Shown here: positions 57,085-64,000 of the stretch, one piece after another
How the letters are laid out: each line of letters begins with the position of its first letter
Position numbering within the stretch: position 1 is the first letter of the stretch
From: Purpureocillium takamizusanense
Lineage: Eukaryota; Ascomycota; Sordariomycetes; Hypocreales; Ophiocordycipitaceae
Length of the DNA stretch: 64,000 bases
Assembly: GCF_022605165.1 (NCBI RefSeq)
Contig: NC_063077.1
Location: 1,267,512-1,331,511 of the forward strand
Direction of reading: 5' to 3'
Notes under the pieces: generated by a model
What the model was told of the DNA's origin: nothing
Database searches by the model: none
The model's input: only the letters and a program-made list of their open reading frames with translations
Program-made: the position numbers and the translations under genes

Positions 57085-58263
57085 ATGGCGACCAACCCGA
57101 CGAAGCGTGCCAGGACAGACGACCCCGTGGAGGCCGCACAGATGCAATGCTTCGTCACGCCGCTGCTTGAATATCTGGCGACGGACCGCGCCCCAATCCC
57201 CGACGATGAAGCGCTCTTGGCCTCCGTCGGCATCGAGGGACCGCAGTTCGACGAGGACTGGACCCATGAGGACGAGCAAAGGCTCATGGTAGAATGGAGA
57301 ACCATGACGGAATACACGGCGATGCAGGCGCTCCCTCGGCTGCACGAGCCGTTGCGAGACGTTTGGCGGATTGCGGTGCACGTCATGCATCGCACGCCCA
57401 TCGGCATCATCTCTCTCGACGCACGGCTTTGCTATGGAGACGTCTCGTCACCGTCCTGGACACCGAGCTTCTGCGTGGCCTTGGGCAAGCTGATGCTCCA
57501 TCCTTTTTGGCGTTACGACTACAAGGAGCTTGTCCGTGCCGTTCAGTTTGCCGTGGCATGTCGTACAGGCGAAAGGGGCGCCTGGTTCTTTCTCCCGGAC
57601 AAGACCTGCTCATACCGCGTCAGCATGTCCATTGCGTTTGCCGCGGCCCATGATCCGCGCACGGCCTGCCAAGTCGTAGACGACATCATCCAGGAGCAGA
57701 CGCCCCCGTCAGAGGTGCTCTTCTTCAGCCATCTGGGCGCCTATATCGCACAGCAGCACCGCCCGGCCGCCCCGACGGGCGAGGCCCATGCCCACATGCG
57801 CAACCTACACGTCCGCACCGAGGACCTGGAGAACATCGCCAGGGCCCTCAATACCTTCCGGCCGGCCGGTGTGCCTTTGGCCGCCCACACGGACCTCTAT
57901 CATGCGGCCTACTTGAGCAGTCTGGACGTCCAGCCGCCGTTCTCCGACGACCGCATCCGCGAGATGCACGAAGTGGCGTGGCTGGAACAACTGCGCATCG
58001 TGGTCATGTACGAGAGGCTGTTGGGCGAGCAGGCAGAGGCAGACGACGCCGGACCAGGCGTCGATGAAGACCTCGTCCGTGCTACGGACGCACTACTCGG
58101 CCTGCCGTCCGAGGAGGCCCCGGCGGCGCCGCTCGACACGGACGCCGGTGCCCCCGTCGTGCAACAGAACCGAGCACGGGCACCATCGTGGCTTACGGAA
58201 GAGGTGCAGTATATGCCCAGACACAGGCAGCACAACGTGGATCAGGACTATTACGATGACTAG
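57085..58263 (+). CDS. Unrecognised 392-residue protein
   Basis: Intronless and clearly coding-like: continuous codon pattern, few low-complexity stretches and a good mix of hydrophobic segments, but no family recognised. It begins MATNPTKRARTDDPVEAAQ, a possible nuclear signal. A globular part runs from ~20 to ~330 with segments such as LPRLHEPLRDVWRIAVHVM, FCVALGKLMLHPFWRYDYKE and GAWFFLPDKTCSYRVSMSIA. An acidic linker follows, and the tail ends HNVDQDYYDD. No signal peptide or membrane span. It sits between the zinc-knuckle gene and the coiled-coil gene in a block of intronless, lineage-restricted-looking genes. Confidence 0.72.
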   Translation: MATNPTKRARTDDPVEAAQMQCFVTPLLEYLATDRAPIPDDEALLASVGIEGPQFDEDWTHEDEQRLMVEWRTMTEYTAMQALPRLHEPLRDVWRIAVHVMHRTPIGIISLDARLCYGDVSSPSWTPSFCVALGKLMLHPFWRYDYKELVRAVQFAVACRTGERGAWFFLPDKTCSYRVSMSIAFAAAHDPRTACQVVDDIIQEQTPPSEVLFFSHLGAYIAQQHRPAAPTGEAHAHMRNLHVRTEDLENIARALNTFRPAGVPLAAHTDLYHAAYLSSLDVQPPFSDDRIREMHEVAWLEQLRIVVMYERLLGEQAEADDAGPGVDEDLVRATDALLGLPSEEAPAAPLDTDAGAPVVQQNRARAPSWLTEEVQYMPRHRQHNVDQDYYDD

Positions 58264-58970
58264 CATTGTGTTGGTGGATGAAGGTGCTTGAACTTTTGCA
58301 AGGCTGCCCGAAGACAAGTGGCTGAAGGAACGGCTAGGGGCGGAAAGGGACAGCAAGGATAAGGCTACTGAGACTGTAATAATGGGAATAATCAAAAGGA
58401 CTACAATTACTTACACACACTTGTTACACTGCTCGTCGTGACCAAACCAGGGGCATTTCCTCCTATCCGCTGGCAACGGCTGCCGATTGCTACCAGTCAG
58501 TGGCAGTGCCCACAAGCCTTGGCCCCGTGTGGGTGGGGGGTGGAGGGGTGGGGGAAGTCCCCGCAGCAGACTCGGTCCCAGTCGTACTTGCGGTTGGCCC
58601 TCTGATCGCGTTCTGGTCCAATGCTCGTCGACTGCCAATGGGAAACCGGTCAAGTCTGTCTGACCGCTGAATATACATGGGCCATAGCGTCACGTGATAG
58701 CTAGCTGCTCAGCGGCGTCGTCCATCCATGAACGCCCTACGCGTCGCCCGTCAAGGCCGTCGGGGCTCGGTCCCTGATGTCGGCAGTGGACGCACAAGCA
58801 GCGCCAGCACTATGACGCAGATTTTCACAGGTCAATCTTTTTGCCGTGCCACGCTGCAGGCGCGACCGAGACACGTCCAATCACCGACCCTTGCATGACT
58901 GCGTTTGGAAGTGCGTTGAGGCCCTGTGGGACGGCGGCTCGGGCCGTTTATTATTACATAATGGTCCACG
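58264..58970. other. Intergenic, possible gene debris
   Basis: No intact gene. A minus-strand frame near 58,411-58,470 ends RKCPWFGHDEQCNKCV, which has a knuckle-like spacing of Cys and His but no supporting context. Confidence 0.4.
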
Positions 58971-59228
58971 GCGCCACGTGAATATCCAGACGTCCAGGGC
59001 GGACGGCATCTACGAAGTACTTCGTACGAAGTATGTTCAATAACTGGGCTTCAAGGTTCACTAGTGGCGGTTCGACAGCAACGGACTTGTAAATGAGAAG
59101 AGTTCGCGGGGCAGGCTTGAGCTATGCTGTATTTCTAAGCGAGGTCTACGGCGACTATGGCGTTGATGTGCACGTCCGCATCGGATGCGCAAGATGGAGC
59201 TCTAGGCCCTTTCAGAGCGACCTGGACG
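58971..59228 (+). pseudogene. Broken copy of the VOC gene
   Basis: DNA here aligns with 54,450-54,667 of the intact VOC gene, including an identical 18-mer TGGGCTTCAAGGTTCACT (59045-59062 versus 54494-54511). Related sequence continues through GCGAGGTCT and GCGCAAG to GCGACCTGGA. The copy has an early stop where the intact gene codes Trp173 (TGG to TAG), several small insertions and deletions, no 5' half and no 3' end. It stops right at the last codon of the coiled-coil gene on the other strand. A 21-bp palindromic insertion lies at about 59012-59032. Confidence 0.85.
59011..59033. repeat. Short palindromic insertion in the VOC pseudogene
   Basis: The palindrome built from TACGAAGTACTTCGTACG plus AAGTA interrupts the VOC homology. 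The intact gene reads ATCTA-TATCAG, and the broken copy reads ATCTA, then 19 extra bases, then TA-TGTTCA, consistent with insertion at TA with TA duplicated. The same words recur in other spacers of the window. Confidence 0.6.
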
Positions 59229-61250
59229 TCAACCCATGACGAGCTTCATTACCCACTTCTGTCTTGGGACAGAGAGCAGCTTGACTACGATAGGCGGGGA
59301 GCCAGGCAACGTCATTCTCTGGTATAACGCCGGCGGCGAAAATACGAGAGCGGACACAGGCGTGGACCGCACGGAGCGGGCTTCCAGGTCGAAGACGGCG
59401 ACCTCTACGTCGTCGGCGAGCGTCTTGACTATGAGCAACCGTAAGGAGTGCTCCGGCACGGACAGCCAGTCGCCGTCGTCGGGGTCCTGCTCTGGCTCGC
59501 CGGTGGCGAGCATGTCGGCCAGGGGGCGGGCCTCGTTGAGGCGGCCATACGCCATCTGCAGCTTGGACGTGGCGGCTTCGCTGGGGAAGCAGTGCGCCAC
59601 GTCGAGCAGCAGCTCGTAGGCCGCCAGCCTGTCGATAAAGGACATGCCGACGAGGTCGAGCCTGGCGAGCGCGGCGTCCATGACGGCGTGCGGCGTCCAG
59701 GCCAGAACCTGCTCGGGCACGGGGCACGCGAGCGCCGTGCGGAAGGCGTCCATGTCGGCGCGGGCGCGCGCAGGGTCCCAGGGATCGCCCAGCAACGACA
59801 CCACGACGTCCCAGAGCGCCCTGTAGTAGCTCGGCGCCGGGGCCGTCGAGGTGGCATCCCGCGGCGCGAGGGCCCAGGAAGTCCTGTGGCCCACGGCACG
59901 GGCCGCCATGTCGGTGCCGTCGACGACGTGCCCGACCAGGGCGGCGCACTCGTCGGCGGCGCGGGAGCCGGCGACGCGGGACATGAACTGCGACATGTTG
60001 CTGCGGGCGAGCCGCGTGGCGTCGCCCGCCGCCCCGGCAGCGTCGAGCGCCTTCTTGAGCGCGGCGCACTCGGCATCTTTGGCACGGATGGCCGCGACCT
60101 TTGTCTCTACGCTCTTCTTGAGACCCTCGACGACGGCGTCTTTGAGGCTGACGGCGGCCTCGAGGGACTGCACCTCGGCCTGCAGGCGACGGCCCTTGTC
60201 CTCCAGCAGCGTCATTTCGCCGCTCACCTGGCTCCGCGCCTCCGCGATCGCCGTGGCGGCGCGTTGCCGCTCGGCATCGCACAGCTCCTTCCACTGCTTG
60301 GTCAGCTCCTGCGTGAGCTCGCTCATCTTGTCCGTCAGCTCGGTGCCCTGGTCAGTCGTCCTGGCCGCCTCTCGCAGCAGCCGGATCTCTTCGTCCTTGC
60401 GATCGACGGAGCCCTCGAGCTCCGACACCTTGTCCCTCGCCCTGCGCAGCTGCTCCTCGTACGCGTCGGCGTCGTCGCGGGCTCTGCGCTCCAGGAGCTC
60501 CATCTCTGCCCCGAGGGAAGCCTCCGTCTCCCGCGCCTTCATGGCCACGCTCTGGAGCTCGACGGCGGCCGTGTCGGCGGCGGCCCTGGCCGTGCTGAGG
60601 GCCTGGTTCGCCTCGCTGAGCTGCTCCTGCAGCCGCTCCTTGTCCTCGTCGCGCTCCGAGACCATCTCGCGCAGCGCGTCGATTGTGTCGTCGACGGCCT
60701 CCTGGGTGGCCGGGACGGTCGGCCTGAGCGCGTCCGACAGGGCCTGGGCGGCGTCGGGCGTTAGCACGGCCCGCAGCGCGGAGAAGCAACTCGGCGCCGT
60801 GCCTTCGCTCTGTGCCACCCAGTCCGCCAGGGCCTGCGCGACGCGGGCCTCCCTACGACTGCTGCTGTCGGTCCTCGTGCCGTCGAGGTCGTCTCGACTC
60901 TGCATCTGCGACTGTGACTGTGTCAGCAACGCATTGTACCTGTCGGGGCCCAGTCCCTCCATTTGGTCATCGTCGTCGTCGCCGTCGTCGAGGCGCTGGA
61001 TGTCCGTCTTCAGGCCCTCCACCTCTTCAACGAGCTTCTTGAGCTCGGCCGTTCCATCGGCCGTGTAGCCCATGAGCTCCGCACGGTCGGTAGCGGCCGT
61101 GCGTATGTTCTCCACCCCTTGCCGGATATCGTCTGCGAGGTCCTTGACCTGCCGTACCGTGTGGGTCGGCGTCCGGGGCTTCCACAACCTGGCCAAGCCG
61201 GCCACCAGCAAGTTTCGTCGATGCGACGTCGTCTTCTTCGGAGGTGCCAT
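59229..61250 (-). CDS. Unrecognised coiled-coil protein (673 aa)
   Basis: Intronless. It starts MAPPKKTTSHRRNLLVAGLARLW, a basic N-terminus. Residues ~170-410 are a long heptad-like coiled coil rich in Glu, Ala, Arg and Leu (for example EDKERLQEQLSEANQALS and RRARDKVSELEGSVDRKDEE). From ~420 to the end there is a globular-looking C-terminal region (RVAGSRAADECAALVGHVVD, SYYRALWDVVVSLLGDPWD, FIDRLAAYELLLDVAHCFPS, SLRLLIVKTLADDVEVAVFD), ending PRQKWVMKLVMG. Coiled-coil composition alone gives weak similarity to SMC/myosin tails and should not be used to name it. A decayed copy of its 3' end lies at 54966, and its stop codon abuts a VOC pseudogene. Function unknown; oligomerisation is likely. 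Confidence 0.75.
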   Translation of the reverse strand: MAPPKKTTSHRRNLLVAGLARLWKPRTPTHTVRQVKDLADDIRQGVENIRTAATDRAELMGYTADGTAELKKLVEEVEGLKTDIQRLDDGDDDDDQMEGLGPDRYNALLTQSQSQMQSRDDLDGTRTDSSSRREARVAQALADWVAQSEGTAPSCFSALRAVLTPDAAQALSDALRPTVPATQEAVDDTIDALREMVSERDEDKERLQEQLSEANQALSTARAAADTAAVELQSVAMKARETEASLGAEMELLERRARDDADAYEEQLRRARDKVSELEGSVDRKDEEIRLLREAARTTDQGTELTDKMSELTQELTKQWKELCDAERQRAATAIAEARSQVSGEMTLLEDKGRRLQAEVQSLEAAVSLKDAVVEGLKKSVETKVAAIRAKDAECAALKKALDAAGAAGDATRLARSNMSQFMSRVAGSRAADECAALVGHVVDGTDMAARAVGHRTSWALAPRDATSTAPAPSYYRALWDVVVSLLGDPWDPARARADMDAFRTALACPVPEQVLAWTPHAVMDAALARLDLVGMSFIDRLAAYELLLDVAHCFPSEAATSKLQMAYGRLNEARPLADMLATGEPEQDPDDGDWLSVPEHSLRLLIVKTLADDVEVAVFDLEARSVRSTPVSALVFSPPALYQRMTLPGSPPIVVKLLSVPRQKWVMKLVMG

Positions 61251-61755
61251 GACTTTCCACTGAATAGCGTACTGACGATGGCTTCGTGAATGTCTGACGT
61301 AGTGGTGTCGCTGTAATGATCGTGCCTTGTGCGAGAGAGTGTCGCAGAGCGGCAGCTGCGGGCAAATGTGGGCAGCTGCGCGTCAGCTGCCAGACAGTCA
61401 CGTGCGGCTCACCGCCATCCCTGCCCCCACCTCATGCTGCACTAGCGGTATGTGCCCCGATAAAGCATCTCAGCCGCTCAGAGGACACAGGCAACGAGTC
61501 ACGACATCAGCGGGCCGTCTACGCCCTGCACTGTAATACTTGTGGTTTACCTGCCTCGTAGTTCGGGGCGGTTCGTGCTGCTTATGTGAGCGCCAAACGC
61601 CTTGCGCCTGGCAAAGTCTCCCGCACGTGCCCGGACCGATTGATTGTGTTCACATCTTCCCATCGCAGACATCACCCAACACGCACACTCCACGCGCCCC
61701 AAGATCTCACTCGCCGACATCGTCTCCCCTGCACGCACTTGGTTGTCCGACAGCC
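61251..61755. promoter_or_regulatory. Divergent promoter of coiled-coil and 61756 genes
   Basis: 505 bp between divergent starts. The right-hand ~120 bp are C-rich (CCCAAGATCTCACTCGCC), like a fungal leader. The open frame extending upstream of 61756 has no convincing coding pattern. Confidence 0.4.
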
Positions 61756-62787
61756 ATGGATGCCACGTATCGCGACCTGGTGCTGAACGTGCCCCCGCCG
61801 AGCGGCAACAACAACAACCTCTACGACCAGAGCGGTCTGGACAGCCTCGTGACGGTCATGCGCGCCATGTACGCGAGCCGTCTGGGAGTGTGCGACTCGC
61901 CCTTGGGGGACGCCGAGGGCGCACAGCGGAACCCCATCATAAAATACTCGCTCCGGTCCTTTGCGGGTGCGCGTAAGGAGGCCCAGGAGATAGAGGCCAA
62001 GGACCTGGCGCTCATAGACATGGACAAACCGGAAATAAACAAGCCCACTCCGCCGCCGACCTTTTTCAACCTGGCGACAAGCCGCCTTATGAACGAGACG
62101 TTTTGGGCGAGGGAGGAACACATCTTGTTCACGGCCATGATGCGGCCGTCGTGGGACGCCCCGTTCATGACCCGCTTAGCCCCCACGAGGCCAGAGCTTC
62201 GCGCAAAGGCAGCCAGCGACAGTCTCTTACTCTTCGATCGCGGCGCCAAGGACCGTGGCAAGACGCTCAACCAGTTCATGGCGGAGCACTTCACGGCCGA
62301 CGAGGATCCCGACACCGGTGCGGTCACGCTGCGAAAGTGCAACGAGCCAGGGTTCATCCGCATCCTATACCAGGGGAACACCAATGAGCCACTGGAACTG
62401 GACGCCCTCCGCTCCATCCAGGTGCCCGTCGGTCAGCTCGTCCAGACTGGAGACGGCAAGGGGACGGCGTACGACCCATGTCATCACAGGCGGGTATACC
62501 ACCTCCTCGCCGTAGTCCGACTCCGCAGGAGCACTACAGGCTGCGACTGGGTACAGGTATTTGTGCCGCCGTCCATTACTCCCGTCAAGCCAGTGGTGCC
62601 GTCGCCTTACATCAACCGCGACGACTTGTGGAGTATGGATCATGCGACGGGGCAATACGGCGGGTTTATGCTCTTTTATCGATGCAGCCCAAAAGATGTC
62701 GAGCTGCCGTCCCAGGTAGACCATAAAGTGCCCCAGGAACAGTCAGACGAGGCGATTCAGAGGCTCGTTAATATACTAGATAAATAA
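61756..62787 (+). CDS. Unrecognised 343-residue protein next to the AT-rich tract
   Basis: Intronless. The ATG at 61756 (context CAGCC ATGG) is chosen over upstream non-ATG frame extension. The product looks globular: MDATYRDLVLNVPPPSGNNNNLYDQ, then RSFAGARKEAQEIEAKDLAL, FFNLATSRLMNETFWAREEH, a GVTL/ILY-type strand region near 200-230, and WVQVFVPPSITPVKPVVPSP. The C-terminus is FMLFYRCSPKDVELPSQVD onwards. No signal peptide, membrane span or known catalytic motif. The stop codon sits at the boundary with the A+T tract, so its terminator lies within AT-rich DNA. Codon use remains GC-rich to the end, showing the boundary is sharp. Confidence 0.7.
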   Translation: MDATYRDLVLNVPPPSGNNNNLYDQSGLDSLVTVMRAMYASRLGVCDSPLGDAEGAQRNPIIKYSLRSFAGARKEAQEIEAKDLALIDMDKPEINKPTPPPTFFNLATSRLMNETFWAREEHILFTAMMRPSWDAPFMTRLAPTRPELRAKAASDSLLLFDRGAKDRGKTLNQFMAEHFTADEDPDTGAVTLRKCNEPGFIRILYQGNTNEPLELDALRSIQVPVGQLVQTGDGKGTAYDPCHHRRVYHLLAVVRLRRSTTGCDWVQVFVPPSITPVKPVVPSPYINRDDLWSMDHATGQYGGFMLFYRCSPKDVELPSQVDHKVPQEQSDEAIQRLVNILDK

Positions 62788-63074
62788 AAAAGTTAATGTT
62801 TTATAAAAGGATATTACCTTCCCCCCTTAAATTAATTTAAATACTATTAAATACTAAATTTAAAATTAAATATTAATAATTAAAGTTTATAAATTATATA
62901 TAAATAAATATCTCTTTATTATTTATAATCTTATTTATATTTATATAATTTTAAAGTCTCTTTAATATTATATAAAATTTTATATATTTTTAATAAAATA
63001 ATATTTAAATATACATACTATTTTTAATATTAAGAAAATATTATATATAAGCTATATAAATAATAAGAAATATT

Positions 63075-63137
63075 TTATAAAGTAAGTTTAATATTTATTA
63101 AGGACTATTCCTTATAATTATTAAACTTACTTTATAA
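63075..63137. repeat. 63-bp near-perfect palindrome in the AT tract
   Basis: Arms of 19 bp match perfectly (63075-63093 TTATAAAGTAAGTTTAATA against the reverse complement of 63119-63137). An inner stem TAAGGA/TCCTTA (63099-63104, 63109-63114) surrounds a 4-base loop. Confidence 0.85.
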
Positions 63138-63373
63138 TATATTATTTTAATATTAATTATATTTTATATATTAATATAATAATATATCTAAGCTAGGAAA
63201 AATATATATTATATAAATCTATTACTTTTATATAATAAAATAATATATTTATAAAAGGGGAAAGTTATTAATTAATATTAAATATTTAATAAAGTTATAT
63301 AAGTAATATCTATATTTTTAATATATTATATATAATATTTAAAAGCTATAGAATATTTTATTAATTATATTTT

Positions 63374-63426
63374 AAGTAAGTTTAATAAGTATTAAGATAA
63401 ATACTTAGTAAATATTAAGCTTATTA
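63374..63426. repeat. Second, degenerate hairpin of the same kind
   Basis: AAGTAAGTTTAATAAG on the left faces AATATTAAGCTTATT on the right, with an inner stem AAGTATT/AATACTT. It is related in sequence to the 63075 palindrome. Confidence 0.65.
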
Positions 63427-63518
63427 TAAATATAATTATTTAAATATTATAATTATTTTTAATATTATATATATATTATTCTTAAGTTAATTAAATATTA
63501 ATATAATTATTTATAGAC

Positions 63519-63570
63519 TAAGTTTAATAATTATAAAGAAAAATACCTAATAAATATTAAACTTACTTTA
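63519..63570. repeat. Third hairpin of the same kind
   Basis: Left CTAAGTTTAATAATTATAAAG resembles the right arm of the 63075 palindrome on the other strand. The right AAATATTAAACTTACTTTA is the reverse complement of that palindrome's left arm. Confidence 0.65.
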
Positions 63571-64000
63571 TTTAATAATATATAAATAAAAATAATAATT
63601 TATATATTAATATATTAATATTTATAAACTAGAAAAAATATTTAATATAGCTTAAGTAATTATATAATAAAAAAGTTTAATTTATAAATAATTTAAATAA
63701 TTAAAGTAAATATTAATAATAGTTAAAAAGAGTTAAAATATAATAATAATAAATATTTTTAATTATTTTATTTTATTTTAATATTTTATATTATAAAGTT
63801 AATATTATATAAAGTACTTTAAATATTATAAAAAATAAAAGAGATAAATAACTTTAATTAAATTTAAATTAATAACTTCTTAAAGGAAGTCTTAAAGCTT
63901 TAATTATTAAATTATAAAAGCTATTTATGTTTATTTTCTATAATATTATATAAAATTATATATATTTTAAATAAAATAATATTAAAGATTATATATTATT

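Larger units (their letters stand above)
62788..64000. other. AT-rich tract with RIP-like composition
   Basis: Starts directly after the last stop codon and runs off the window. The sequence is almost only A and T. Remaining C is mostly in CT, CC or AC contexts; CpA, TpG and CpG are very rare and TpA is abundant. This is the signature of saturated repeat-induced point mutation in ascomycetes. There are no reading frames of note. It could be a mutated transposon cluster, a subtelomeric tract or part of a centromere-like region; the window does not show which. Confidence 0.85.

Noticed and set aside
58411..58653. Minus-strand frame ending KCPWFGHDEQCNKC, like a zinc knuckle
   Set aside because: Only ~15 residues look meaningful and the rest is Pro/Arg-rich; kept as possible debris only.
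59229..61250. Naming the coiled-coil protein as an SMC or myosin-like protein
   Set aside because: Heptad composition gives such resemblance by chance; no ATPase head or hinge is present.
1..64000. CRISPR arrays, bacterial operons, ribosomal RNA genes
   Set aside because: The DNA is fungal nuclear; no regularly spaced repeats with unique spacers and no rRNA-like sequence were seen.

Overview
The window is nuclear DNA of a filamentous ascomycete, most likely a Sordariomycete of the order Hypocreales. The signs are GC-rich genes, short introns (mostly 58-160 nt) with GT-AG borders and CTAAC/CTGAC branch points, CT-rich leaders, long intergenic spacers, and proteins of fungal type (a Cti6-like PHD protein, an AreA-GATA-like DUF1752 protein, a Bor1-type transporter, mitochondrial isovaleryl-CoA dehydrogenase and methylcrotonoyl-CoA carboxylase beta). 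The order-level placement is inference. Gene models with introns were built by hand from reading frame, splice sites and family conservation.

Layout. 0-10 kb: a small secreted cysteine-rich protein (1.3 kb, -), a conserved basic protein (6.5 kb, +) and an SDR oxidoreductase (8.1-9.6 kb, -). 10-21 kb: a Bor1/band-3 family anion transporter (-), the mitochondrial GTPase Mtg1 (+), a Cti6-like PHD protein (-) and a conserved protein with a CxxC box (+). 23-32 kb: a 1479-residue low-complexity scaffold-like protein (+) and a DUF1752 protein (-). 31.5-38.1 kb has no recognisable gene. 38-46 kb: a mitochondrial SDR (-), then divergent isovaleryl-CoA dehydrogenase (-) and MCC beta (+), which carry out two successive steps of leucine breakdown from a shared 516-bp promoter. 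46-49 kb: a single-pass EGF-like/mucin-like membrane protein (-). 49-52.9 kb is gene-poor. 52.9-53.4 kb: an L-rhamnose mutarotase with a GC-AG intron (-).

54-62.8 kb is a block of intronless genes, mostly unrecognised: a VOC/glyoxalase-fold protein, a double zinc-knuckle protein, a 392-residue protein, a coiled-coil protein and a 343-residue protein. Inside it is a decayed duplication. The VOC gene and the coiled-coil gene were once neighbours tail to tail in two copies; one copy kept the VOC gene and only the last ~30 codons of the coiled-coil gene, and the other kept the coiled-coil gene and only a broken VOC fragment. The block ends abruptly at 62,788 in a 1.2-kb tract that is almost pure A+T and nearly free of CpA, TpG and CpG, as expected after heavy repeat-induced point mutation (RIP). 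It carries three related hairpin-forming repeats. A subtelomeric or repeat-border setting is likely but is inference.
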